A stretch of DNA of 38,302 bases from a virus. The notes beneath the pieces were generated by a model, which saw only the letters and a list, made by a program, of their open reading frames with translations, did no database searches and was not told the DNA's origin. The stretch covers positions 1 to 38,302 of the IMG/VR virus record IMGVR_UViG_3300048999_000335; one strand, written 5' to 3'. This document shows positions 31,120 to 38,302 of the stretch, piece after piece. Each line of letters starts with the position of its first letter. Position 1 is the first letter of the stretch. Made by a program: the position numbers and the translations under genes.

Positions 31120-32794
31120 CGGTATCGTCCTTTGCGTTGCTGATCTGCGACTTGTCGGCATCGCGGCCGTGTGCCGTCGCCGCGATGTCGAGCGCGGTCT
31201 CGGCCACGTTCATCTGATGCTGCGTTTGCGCATGCTTTATCTTTTGCGCTTCGCTCACGGCTTTGAGATGCGCATCGAGCAGCGCCAGTTTGGCATCTAA
31301 CTCGGCTTTGATTCTCGCGAGTTCGATTTCGGCTTGGGCCTTGACCTGCACATGGATCGCGTCGGTCTGCGCCCTTTGCTGCTCGATCTTCGCCCGGTGT
31401 GCGGCGGTGGCCTGATCGGTCTGCGCCTTCGCCTGCAAAGCCAAGAGTTTGGGATCGGGCGCAGGCGGTGGCGGCGACGGAGGCGGATGCAAGAGTTGCC
31501 CGGTTTGCGGATCGATCGCGGCGGGATCGTTGAAGAAGCGATCCGGGTTTTTATGCCCCATGATCCGCGTCAGTTCAGCCGCGGTATTATAGAGCTGCGC
31601 GTCGCCGACCAGATTGACCTTGCCGGCCGCCAGCAATTGTTTCTGGACGTTCGCGATCGCCATGGTTTGCGCAAATTGTTGCGCCTTTCCGCCGGTGCCG
31701 AGCCCCACATTGATGGTCAGATGGTCGCGGGTTTTCCAGTCCCGCGGATCGATATTGATCCACGCATTGCGCAGGCGCACCGTCTGTTGCTGCTGGCCGT
31801 GCTTCCTGATCGTGCCATGGAGAAGCGCAAAGATATCGCGCACGCCTTCGGCCATGATGCGCGCGAGCAGCTTGATGCGCATTTGCGAGGCCGAGAACAC
31901 TTGCGCCACGGCGGTCGCCGATTGATTTTGCAACGCGTCGGCGTCGATGCCTTGCGCCTGTCTGGAAAGGCCGGTGCGGGTTTCAAGCTCGGCGTCGATA
32001 TATTGCATCATCGGATAAATCGATGAAGTGATATCTGGCACGGCCTGCCAGTTCAGCCCGCCGGGCGTCTTGGTGCGGACCACGCCACCCGGGCGCGACA
32101 CCAGGAGATCGTCGAGCGTGTTCGGGCCGGCATTGCTCTCCGCCACTTCCACGCGCGGATTGTTGTGCAGATAGAGATTGTCGAGCGCGCCGCGTTTGAG
32201 CGCGGTTTTCTCTCGCTGCAACGGCATCACAAGATCGGCGACCGAGCGGCCGAAGAAACGATGCGTGATCGGCACCGGCGTTGCTGCGGCGAACGGAACG
32301 GCGTCGAACGGCGTGATGCATTCCTTGCCATCCTGGCGCAGGATTTCATCTTGCTCGCCGCCGGTGATCACCTGGTACAGGGAGGCCCTGCCGTTTCCCT
32401 CGTAATCCATCCGCACATAATGCTCGGTGATGCGCACGAGCCGCGTTGCCGAGTTCGCCCTGCCCGAGGTGACGCTGAAATTTTCCAGCACCGAATCGCG
32501 CGCCAGCGTTTCGATCTCGGTGTTTCCGGTGTAATCGCCGAGCGACCTGATCTGCTCCGCATCGAAGCCTTCCGCGATCAATTGGCTTTCGGTCTTGGTG
32601 ACGATCTCGTGGAAACAATAGTTGGCATCCTGGATGGTGCGCGCGCCGCGCTCGATGCCGAATTCTTCCGGCGGCACGCCGAGCACCCTCGCCTGCGCCA
32701 ATTTTTTCGTGGTGACGATGGTGACATCGTGGGTGACCGGAGAAGCTGGCAGAGCCGGCGCGGGAATGGAAAGCAAGGAAGCGGCCATGTTCAT
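31103..32794 (-). pseudogene. Portal protein, C-terminal fragment
   Basis: A 563-residue frame with the rest of an SU10/P22-like portal protein: HDVTIVTTKKLAQARVLGVP, PEEFGIERGARTIQDANYCF, the stretch RSVADLVMPLQREKTALKRG, then VFSASQMRIKLLARIMAEGV and the crown and barrel helices rich in Gln and Ala at the C-terminus (residues about 430-550). The first 18 residues (MNMAASLLSIPAPALPASPV) are not portal-like, and the usual N-terminal 200 residues are found 1.4 kb away at 34244-34843. A full-length portal would need both. It may be made as a separate protein from the ATG at 32794, but I treat it as the 3' part of a broken gene. Confidence 0.85.
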
Positions 32795-32858
32795 AAGCTC
32801 ATTTTAGAAGTGATGCGGGGACCGAGACGTGAGTCGAAGGTTGGGCGAACGACCGCGA

Positions 32859-33117
32859 TCAATTCGGGTTGTTGCGCAGGTAATCCTGTATAAGGCCCAG
32901 TAATCCACCGGGCTCTTGCGGTGATGGGACGGGTTGGGTTTGCTGTTGCGGATCGAAATCCGCCAGAGAGGAATTCCAGCCGGCCGCCCCTCGTCAGATG
33001 AGGAGCTGTTGGCCAGCCTGTATTCCAATAATAGGTCCCGCCTATTCTGCCGGCGAATGTAGGGATCGACACCGAAAGCCCATCGGGTCGAAGATTTCCA
33101 TTTTCGTTTACCGACAT
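32859..33117 (-). pseudogene. Effector remnant with GGLLGLIQDYLRNNPN tail, frameshifted
   Basis: From the ATG at 33117 the minus strand reads MSVNENGNLRPDGLSVSIPT, FAGRIGGTYYWNTGWPTAPH. Near the G-rich run around 32985 the sense moves to the next frame: AGWNSSLADFDPQQQTQ, PVPSPQEPGGLLGLIQDYL, RNNPN-stop. I know GGLxGLIQ-type tails from Bradyrhizobium phage-associated proteins. It lies inside the DNA that splits the portal gene, so the insertion brought an effector-type gene with it. The protein is not produced whole in the present frame. Confidence 0.65.
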
Positions 33118-33213
33118 CGCAATATATCCTCGCCTAGCGATCTTCGATGACGTGCGTCACGAGCGGGCGGATAGGAATCCGACCGCACGAAATTCTCAGG
33201 TGATTCATCTGAC

Positions 33214-33233
33214 GGCGGCGATTGCCGCCTTTT
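33214..33233 (+). terminator. Hairpin with T-run, plus-strand orientation
   Basis: GGCGGC (33214-33219) and GCCGCC (33224-33229) form a perfect stem around a 4-base loop, followed by TTTT on the plus strand. No plus-strand gene ends just before it, so it may be a leftover of the source DNA. Confidence 0.55.
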
Positions 33234-33301
33234 GGCGAAATGAGGTATCAATCGTGTTGATGAATACGGCGAGCGCGAACTAGCAAAAGATCGAACCTGA
33301 A

Positions 33302-33586
33302 ATGCTTTACCTTGGCAGCGGCGTCTTTTTTATTTGGCTTGCCGGGCTTTATTTTTTTGCAGGGCGGTCTCGGGATCACATCCGGTTGGCTCTCGACCAT
33401 CGCACCCCTGATGCGCGGCCTTCAGATTTCACCCGCTGCGGCTTTAGAAAATTCGCCAACAACATCGATCCTGCGCTGCTTACTGAATCCGGCCGCGATC
33501 ATCTCAAGCAAGCGATCCGAACCGAGAGGATCATGGTCCACTGGTTAGTGGACGGCTTCCTACTTGTCGTGTTGGCCTTTTTGTAG
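33302..33586 (+). CDS. Small plus-strand membrane protein in the portal insertion
   Basis: A 94-residue frame with a hydrophobic N-terminus (MLYLGSGVFFIWLAGLYFF), a charged middle (FANNIDPALLTESGRDHLKQ) and a second hydrophobic end (HWLVDGFLLVVLAFL). Two spans flanking a soluble loop look like a real small membrane protein. No strong ribosome-binding site is seen. It could be an immunity or accessory gene carried with the remnant beside it. Confidence 0.52.
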   Translation: MLYLGSGVFFIWLAGLYFFAGRSRDHIRLALDHRTPDARPSDFTRCGFRKFANNIDPALLTESGRDHLKQAIRTERIMVHWLVDGFLLVVLAFL

Positions 33587-33625
33587 CGAGACATCGGGGA
33601 ATGAAAGGGGCTTACCTCAGACAGC

Positions 33626-33647
33626 AAAAAGCCGCCCTGAGGCGGCT
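33626..33647 (-). terminator. Rho-independent terminator (minus strand)
   Basis: AGCCGCC and GGCGGCT pair around a 4-base loop (33630-33647), followed on the minus strand by TTTTTGCTG. It lies downstream of the membrane gene at 33854 and would end that transcript, cutting off readthrough into the 3' part of the split portal gene. Confidence 0.78.
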
Positions 33648-33742
33648 GGAATGGCCTGAATAACTCCCGTTTAGATTGCTTTGTGAGTTATCCGGTTGAA
33701 TCAACTTGGGGTCGTTTCTGCGGAAAAGCAGGGGAGTTCTTG

Positions 33743-33850
33743 ATGCACGTCCTTAAGGCGACCTCGGTACGGGTGCTAAGATCGATCCTCCCAAACAGCG
33801 TCAAGGAAGCGCTTTTGCATCTGTCTTTTCACCTGGCCACGCCGGAATAA
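33743..33850 (+). CDS. Short plus-strand frame with strong ribosome-binding site
   Basis: A 35-residue frame beginning MHVLKATSVRVLRSILPN and ending LHLSFHLATPE. AGGGGAG lies 6 bases before the ATG, which is better than most sites here. The start has the look of the N-terminus of a longer enzyme, perhaps of FkbM methyltransferase type, cut short; that resemblance is from memory and weak. It is a possible truncated gene in the portal insertion. Confidence 0.42.
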   Translation: MHVLKATSVRVLRSILPNSVKEALLHLSFHLATPE

Positions 33851-33853
33851 CGA

Positions 33854-34129
33854 TCAGATGGCAGCGCGGATCAAAAAATAAAATACAAAGAATGCAAACA
33901 GGCAAATGATAAAGCCGACAAAGCCTGCGAATGACGTTTCGATCTCTATTCGACCGTCTTCGTCATGCCGATAGCCGAGCACATTAAATCCCGTCCCTAG
34001 GGGAGAACTGAGAGGCTGGACATATACTTTGCGAAACGAAAGAAGCGGTAGGACAAATCGGGCCACCGTGTATCCAACCAATTCGACTACGATATAGAGG
34101 AACGTCTCAATCAACCAGTGCATGCGCAA
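33854..34129 (-). CDS. Small membrane protein in the portal insertion
   Basis: A 91-residue protein with AGGTGA 6 bases before the ATG. It has a hydrophobic N-terminal half (LIETFLYIVVELVGYTVARF, then LPLLSF), a short soluble middle (TGFNVLGYRHDEDGRIEIET) and a C-terminal span (FVGFIICLFAFFVFYFLI). It lies between the two portal parts and is followed by a terminator at 33626-33647. Its form matches the other small membrane partner genes of the array, so an immunity-type role is inferred. Confidence 0.66.
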   Translation of the reverse strand: MRMHWLIETFLYIVVELVGYTVARFVLPLLSFRKVYVQPLSSPLGTGFNVLGYRHDEDGRIEIETSFAGFVGFIICLFAFFVFYFLIRAAI

Positions 34130-34243
34130 TCACCTAACCCGGCAGATCTTCAAGAGTAGCTATTATTATATAGCCAGGAATCGCGGTAGCTATCACAATT
34201 TCGAAATTCCGTCGGGAGGGACGACGGTGATTGCCGCATCGCC

Positions 34244-34843
34244 TCAGCTCGTCTCCTCCGAGGCGTGCCCCAAATCCGGCGCGTCGTCTTCGAGCGCGTT
34301 CTCGCCCTCATGCACCGTATGCGCGACAATCTTCATCGCGCCGCCGGATTCCGCGATCGCTTGCGCGAGCAACGCGAATTGATCGTCGGTGAGATCGTAA
34401 TAGGTTTCGCGGCTTTCCTCCTCGCGCTCTTCCCACCACACTTTCGCGATGCCGACCTTGGAGAGTAGCGCGTCCTTGATGAAGGAATACAGCACGGTGA
34501 AGCCAAAATTCTGCTGCATGAAGACGTGATTGACGTAATCGGTCTCTTGCGCCGCCGCCGCCTCGTCCTCCGGCCCCACCGGCTCGAAGCGAACGACTTC
34601 ATCAGAGCCGGCGAAGATATCCATCAAGGACGGCATCAGGCCTTCGATGGTATCGGCGACATCGGTCGAGACCGCGCGCGAACGCCCGTCCTGCGCCGGC
34701 ATGTCCTTGTCCATGTCGCCGAGATAATAATCGAGCGCGTCGGCGCGCTCTTCGGAAAGCTGCGCCGCCGAGATCGCGGCCAACGCGTCGGCTTTCTTGG
34801 AAGAAAGCATGGCTTTGAGATCGGCAACAGACATTTTTGGCAT
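34244..34843 (-). pseudogene. Portal protein, N-terminal fragment
   Basis: A 199-residue frame with the N-terminal part of the portal: MSVADLKAMLSSKKADALAA, DYYLGDMDKDMPAQDGRSRA, STDVADTIEGLMPSLMDIFA, then YVNHVFMQQNFGFTVLYSFI, ALLSKVGIAKVWWEEREEES and YDLTDDQFALLAQAIAESGG. It ends in a divergent stretch (EGENALEDDAPDLGHASEETS region) and a stop. The matching remainder starts at 32794. The usual gene would run on without a break, so the 1.4-kb insertion destroyed or split it. If both parts are made, they could in theory assemble together. Confidence 0.85.
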
Positions 34844-34929
34844 GGCGGTATCTCGGTTTGAAGAGAGATGAAGGTATTGGGAAATATTCGGCGGCGGGCC
34901 GAGCCGAATTCGAGAGCATTCGGATCAGC

Positions 34930-34961
34930 GCAACGCGCCGCCCGATGTCGGGCCTCGTTGC
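34930..34961 (-). repeat. Two-tier hairpin upstream of the portal gene
   Basis: GCAACG (34930-34935) pairs with CGTTGC (34956-34961), and inside it GCCCGA (34940-34945) pairs with TCGGGC (34948-34953). There is no T-run, so it is probably an RNA processing or leader structure between the effector gene and the portal rather than a classical terminator. Confidence 0.5.
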
Positions 34962-35013
34962 AACCCGCTATTCAATTTCGTAACGGCGGAATGTGCTTTG
35001 AACGCAGAAGACG

Positions 35014-36138
35014 TCAGCGCAGAGACCGGATCGGCCACGGTCGCGTCGGTTCGTCGCGAAACCCGCGCAGTTGGTCATCCTGCAGCGATGGCGCAGACTG
35101 GTCCGGATTCTGTGGGTCGATGCCTGCGAGAGCGGCGATCCAACCGGCGAGACCGCCGGGGGGATTGAGCTGATCGGGAAGGAACTGCGCCGGCGGTGTG
35201 GCGGACTGCGACGAACTCAACGGGACACTATCCGCTGCAGAAAAAGTCGGATTTCCGAAGCTGGCACCGAAGGAATTTTGCGAATCCGCGGAAAGAGACT
35301 TGTTGCGAGAAGTGAGACGACGAACCGGGGGTACGCCGGTATCGAACACGGAAGCTTGCGATGGGTTGCTATCAGTCGCGTTGGGCAGTGCGGAGTCGCT
35401 GTATTTCTGCAGCGCACGCAGAAGCGGAGAAAGGGTATTACTCGGGCCACCAGCCGGAGAAGCGCGCGAGCTTCCAAAGCGGGGGTCAAACGAATCCGGA
35501 TGATCAGGAGCTGGAAACCCATTGGACGGAGCGAATGGCGCAGCCGGCGCTCCCAAAGGGAAAGGCATCGGCGTCGCATCGTTAATGGGATTAGTCAGCG
35601 GGTTCTCAAAACCAGGCGTATAGAGCGATTTAGTTTCTCCACTAACGGGGTCAACTACCAACTGGCCATCGAATCTTTCGGGAAATTTGTTTCCCGGCCC
35701 GAAAAATCCCCCGCGTTGCAGTGCCGCGCCGGCAAAGGAATTGCTGTTTTGGGATAGTGGACGGTATTCATAGCCAATCGAGTTCACTTCGTCGGCAAAG
35801 TCTTGCATCAGCGCCCATCGAGCGCTGAGATCATCGCCCTCGGCAACCAACGTGTGCGGTTGGTTTAGGGAGACATCGGTATCGCGCTTCGTCGCGGTCT
35901 GCAGCCGTCCAAAAGGCGAATCTCTATTATTCGTACCATCTGAGAGCGCCTCTTCCCTAATAAATGCGCCCAGTTTATCGATATTGTGCTGAAAGCTATG
36001 CTCCGGCACGCCCTGAAGCGTATGGTGAGCACCATTGGCATCGATGTAATTCAAAACGATATGATGCCCGAGCACCGACCCTTGATAAGGAGCCGCAGTT
36101 GCATTTGTGTAGGTGAGGAAAATTTTCTCAGACATCAT
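35014..36138 (-). CDS. Effector-like protein with NSNSF motif and family tail
   Basis: A protein of 373 or 374 residues (ATG at 36138 or 36135; the second is better spaced from AGTAGG). The first 190 residues form one domain with GHHIVLNYIDANGAHHTLQG, VPEHSFQHNIDKLGAFI and YEYRPLSQNSNSFAGAALQR. An NSNSF motif after a Tyr-rich strand is seen in permuted papain-like (NlpC/P60-like) proteins; the conserved histidines could join it, but a Cys nucleophile is not visible, so catalysis is uncertain. A Pro/Ser-rich linker contains VRRLTSRNKSLSADSQNSFG, and the tail has GGLAGWIAALAGIDPQNP, DDQLRGF and PIRSLR. It lies just ahead of the portal gene. Confidence 0.76.
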   Translation of the reverse strand: MMSEKIFLTYTNATAAPYQGSVLGHHIVLNYIDANGAHHTLQGVPEHSFQHNIDKLGAFIREEALSDGTNNRDSPFGRLQTATKRDTDVSLNQPHTLVAEGDDLSARWALMQDFADEVNSIGYEYRPLSQNSNSFAGAALQRGGFFGPGNKFPERFDGQLVVDPVSGETKSLYTPGFENPLTNPINDATPMPFPLGAPAAPFAPSNGFPAPDHPDSFDPRFGSSRASPAGGPSNTLSPLLRALQKYSDSALPNATDSNPSQASVFDTGVPPVRRLTSRNKSLSADSQNSFGASFGNPTFSAADSVPLSSSQSATPPAQFLPDQLNPPGGLAGWIAALAGIDPQNPDQSAPSLQDDQLRGFRDEPTRPWPIRSLR

Positions 36139-36287
36139 AACCTACTATTTGTGAAGAAATCCGGCGTACTCCCATTGCGATTTTTTCTCGGAAACGAGGT
36201 ACGTGCAGTGACCGGCCGCAGGCGCGCAGGCGCGGGCCAAAATTTCTGGCGATTCCGACCGTTGTGGTTACGGGTTAAGACAGGCCG

Positions 36288-37202
36288 CTAGCGCAGAGAC
36301 CGGATCGGCGTCCGAGCGAACCACGGTTGCAGTGAGTCGTCTTCCTTGAACCCGCCCCGTGGGTCATCAAACAAAGACGGCGCGGGCTGGTTCGGATTCT
36401 CTGGGTCGATGCCTGCGAGAGCGGCAATCCAGCCAGCCAAGCCGCCATGCGGATTTTGTTGATCGGGAAGAACGAACTGCGTCGGCGGCGTGACGGGCTG
36501 CGGCGGAGTCAATGGGGCGCTGCCTGCCGGAGAAGAAGTCCAGTTTCCGAAGCGATCGTCGAAAGAATTCGATTGATCGGCAGAAAGAACATCGTTGTCC
36601 GCAGCAGACGGCAACCCTGGTGGATTTTCATCAGATGGCGATGCCGATGATCTGTCGGCAATACGCCTGCCCAAACGGCGGATATTTGCCGCGGCGTCGG
36701 AAGGCGTTGACGCATCCGAAGGAGCCGCGGCCGACGGGCTTTGCCGATCCCAGAACTCGGTTGGATTGATGACGTTGCCGGCAGCATCCTTCAATTGATA
36801 GTGGACGTGTTGAGGGCCATCCTCGACATTTGCGTTGAGCACACCGGTGTTTCCCATCGTCCCGATTAACTGGCCCTCGGCAACCCGATCACCTACCTTC
36901 ACATCCCGAGTATGAGTATGCAGGATTTCGTGAGAATAGCCGTTGGTATCCCTTACCGCTATTCTCCCAACAGTACCTTGCCCGGCGTTGGTCACGATTC
37001 CAGCTACAGGCGAATACAATTTCGGGTTCGTAAGATTGATTCCCTTTTGTCCACCTGGTCCAAGGTCGTAATTGAAATCCGCTCCCTTATGCGGGTTCGT
37101 TGAACGGGCCGGCCTATTCGTTGCTCCGAATACGCTGGTATCGTGCGGCAATACGCACCCGATCGGAGGCAGCACGCGCCGCCTGATATCTTCCCATGAC
37201 AT
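36288..37202 (-). CDS. M23 family peptidase with family tail (phage-borne effector)
   Basis: A 304-residue protein. Residues about 25-155 form an M23 (lysostaphin-type) peptidase domain: NPHKGADFNYDLG carries the HxxxD zinc site, then SPVAGIVTNAGQGTVGRIAV, EILHTHTRDVKVGDRVAEGQ and HVHYQ with the final His. This enzyme type cuts peptide cross-links of peptidoglycan. A Ser/Ala/Pro-rich linker contains NIRRLGRRIADRSSAS, and the tail has GGLAGWIAALAGIDPENP, LQPWF and TPIRSLR, shared with the proteins at 35014 and 7340. No signal peptide is seen, so release or delivery would depend on lysis or the virion. It may be an effector or a tail-associated peptidase. Confidence 0.82.
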   Translation of the reverse strand: MSWEDIRRRVLPPIGCVLPHDTSVFGATNRPARSTNPHKGADFNYDLGPGGQKGINLTNPKLYSPVAGIVTNAGQGTVGRIAVRDTNGYSHEILHTHTRDVKVGDRVAEGQLIGTMGNTGVLNANVEDGPQHVHYQLKDAAGNVINPTEFWDRQSPSAAAPSDASTPSDAAANIRRLGRRIADRSSASPSDENPPGLPSAADNDVLSADQSNSFDDRFGNWTSSPAGSAPLTPPQPVTPPTQFVLPDQQNPHGGLAGWIAALAGIDPENPNQPAPSLFDDPRGGFKEDDSLQPWFARTPIRSLR

Positions 37203-37399
37203 ATCTGATCTCCGTTGCGCCGACGTGGATAACTGGCCTCAGCGCGTCAAGTCATGGATTTCGTGGAAGGCCACGGTGGTAAATTTTCCGGCGACCGCCG
37301 ATTGCTCAACCTGTGGCTGATCCGTTATCCTATGCTCAACACCGCAAATCATCGCCGAAATTGGCAGGTCACAAACAAGCGTCATTCGGGAGAACGTCG

Positions 37400-38302
37400 T
37401 TGAACTACAGAAAGACAAGGCTTCGCATTCTTATGCTGGTGACGGTCACCCTCGCTTGGCAATTGAGCCCGACAGCGACGGTCTTTGCGCAGCAAGGCGG
37501 CAAACCGGCAATAGAGAAATGGCGTCCCAAGAATGGCCTCTACGCTCCACCGGCCACCAACCCCAACGAGGTATGCTTGGAAGGCAGCCAGGTTGACATC
37601 AACCTGGCCCGCAAATCGATTGATGGCTACGAGTGGAGTTGCCAGATCACCAAGGTCACGGATACCGCAGCCGACACAGTCACGCTAAGTACGGCCTGCT
37701 ACGATGGCCAGGAGGAGGGCGCGAAACCATACAAGGTGATATTCTCGCTCAAAAAAATTGATAATAAGACCATCCTTTATGGCGCTTCCAGTAAAGGAGC
37801 AAAGGAGCAGGCCGAGCGATTGTCTTATTGCCCCGACGAGTACCAGCGGCTGCACGCGGAGGCACAGGCAAAGAACAAGGCAGAAGTCGAGCAAAAGGCC
37901 GCGGAGGAAAGGTTGAGGCTAAAGCCATGGCGCCCGCAGGACGGCATTTATGCAACCCCCGGCGCGAATTTCGAAGATCGATGCCTGAAAGCTGGCGACG
38001 CGATCATCGAAATGACCGAAAGAACGATTTCCAGTGGCGCCGATAAGTGCGGCGTGACCTTCATTCGCGATAAGCCAGACGCCGCTCTCCAGTTGTTCGT
38101 AACCTGTGGTCGAGAAGCGAACGCACAAGGTTCGATCCCTTCCCTGCCAAGCCCGGAAACCATCATTCTGGCAAGGGTCGACGACAAGACGATCTTCTTG
38201 CAAAAAAGCAAGGGCGGAAACTTCGTCGATCCCGGCCAACAATTATCTTTTTGCAGCGCGGACGCGCAAAGGGCTTACGCTGACCAAAAGGGAAAGAAGT
38301 GA
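37400..38302 (+). CDS. Secreted protein with two four-cysteine repeats
   Basis: A protein of 300 residues started at a TTG with GGGAGA about 6 bases upstream; an upstream ATG at 37313 would add an uncharacteristic 29 residues. The N-terminus (basic RKTRLR, then ILMLVTVTLAWQLS and TVFAQ) is a Sec signal peptide. Two units of about 115 residues follow, KWRPKNGLYAPP and KPWRPQDGIYATPG at their starts, each with four Cys at matching places (for example EVCLEG and DRCLKAG, YCPDE and FCSAD), which suggests disulphides in the periplasm. It is transcribed away from the M23 gene. No family name; it may be host DNA rather than phage. Confidence 0.78.
   Translation: MNYRKTRLRILMLVTVTLAWQLSPTATVFAQQGGKPAIEKWRPKNGLYAPPATNPNEVCLEGSQVDINLARKSIDGYEWSCQITKVTDTAADTVTLSTACYDGQEEGAKPYKVIFSLKKIDNKTILYGASSKGAKEQAERLSYCPDEYQRLHAEAQAKNKAEVEQKAAEERLRLKPWRPQDGIYATPGANFEDRCLKAGDAIIEMTERTISSGADKCGVTFIRDKPDAALQLFVTCGREANAQGSIPSLPSPETIILARVDDKTIFLQKSKGGNFVDPGQQLSFCSADAQRAYADQKGKK

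Larger units (their letters stand above)
1080..37202 (-). mobile_element. Prophage (SU10/P22-like short-tailed phage), incomplete
   Basis: A long run of minus-strand genes encodes portal, major capsid, head-tail adaptor, nozzle-like, tail-fibre and tail-collar proteins plus endolysin and small membrane proteins, so the block is a prophage or phage remnant. Many genes are joined by ATGA or TGATG overlaps, as in phage operons. The stated limits are the outermost phage-type genes seen, not mapped attachment sites; terminase, integrase and repressor are absent from the window. A split portal, an IS remnant and several broken genes suggest decay, although the capsid and tail genes are open. Confidence 0.88.

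Noticed and set aside
31334-32026. 230-codon plus-strand frame
   Set aside because: Antisense of the portal C-terminal part; the portal frame has clear family motifs and this one has none.
32794-34244. Group I/II intron or intein in the portal gene
   Set aside because: No endonuclease, reverse transcriptase or intein motif is visible, and the insert holds ordinary small genes and terminators.
1-38302. Terminase, integrase, tRNA or attachment site
   Set aside because: Searched by eye on both strands; none could be supported in the window.

Overview
The window is most of a decaying prophage in an alphaproteobacterium, probably a Bradyrhizobium relative (Nitrobacteraceae). This rests on the moderately GC-rich sequence, the phage proteins, whose style I recognise from that group, an ISXO2/IS1595-type transposase remnant and a REP-like palindrome at 19627-19702. 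The host call is inference. The virion genes look like those of an SU10/P22-like short-tailed phage: portal, SU10-type major capsid protein, SU10-type head-tail adaptor, a possible nozzle protein, glycine-rich and S74 tail fibres, and a tail-collar protein. No terminase, integrase, repressor, att site, tRNA or CRISPR array is visible, so one or both prophage ends lie outside.

Almost all phage genes are on the minus strand and read right to left. From the right: two effector-like genes (an M23 peptidase at 36288-37202 and an NSNSF-motif protein at 35014-36135); a portal gene split in two by about 1.4 kb of foreign DNA (31103-34843); a small gene after the portal (30820-31119); an 8-kb array of effector-like genes, membrane partner genes, fragments and an IS remnant (22724-30692), closed by a terminator at 22648-22680; the capsid and tail module (14369-22409); a second effector region (7340-14369) holding a PBECR-like nuclease, an S74 fibre, a toxin overlapping a DUF4279 protein, and a scaffold or internal-protein candidate; three small phage genes; the tail-collar gene; and a lysis cassette (1080-2897). 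Plus-strand acyltransferase and methyltransferase genes (2957-4986) and a truncated MBOAT acyltransferase (1-1002) suggest surface-polysaccharide modification. At the right edge is a plus-strand secreted protein with two cysteine repeats.

The most interesting feature is a scattered family of effector-like proteins with unrelated front domains but shared end modules. One is a C-terminal tail of the form GG(I/L)xxWIxAxxGI(D/N)PQxP ending in a short Arg-rich P(I)R(S/Y)L-type end; another is an xRRLxSR patch. Members include an M23 peptidase, an NSNSF protein and a multi-copy 'FYVGA' family; a related protein type with a different tail is seen as a remnant inside the portal. Several are followed directly by small membrane genes or a DUF4279 gene, as in toxin-immunity pairs. 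The array shows repeated recombination: four copies of the 3' end of the post-portal gene, head-to-tail in-frame deletions, out-of-frame fusions, a tandem copy of the PBECR 3' end and a frameshift in a T8 run. I infer a phage-carried polymorphic effector/immunity array with a common C-terminal address or packaging signal; the function of the tail is not shown by the sequence.
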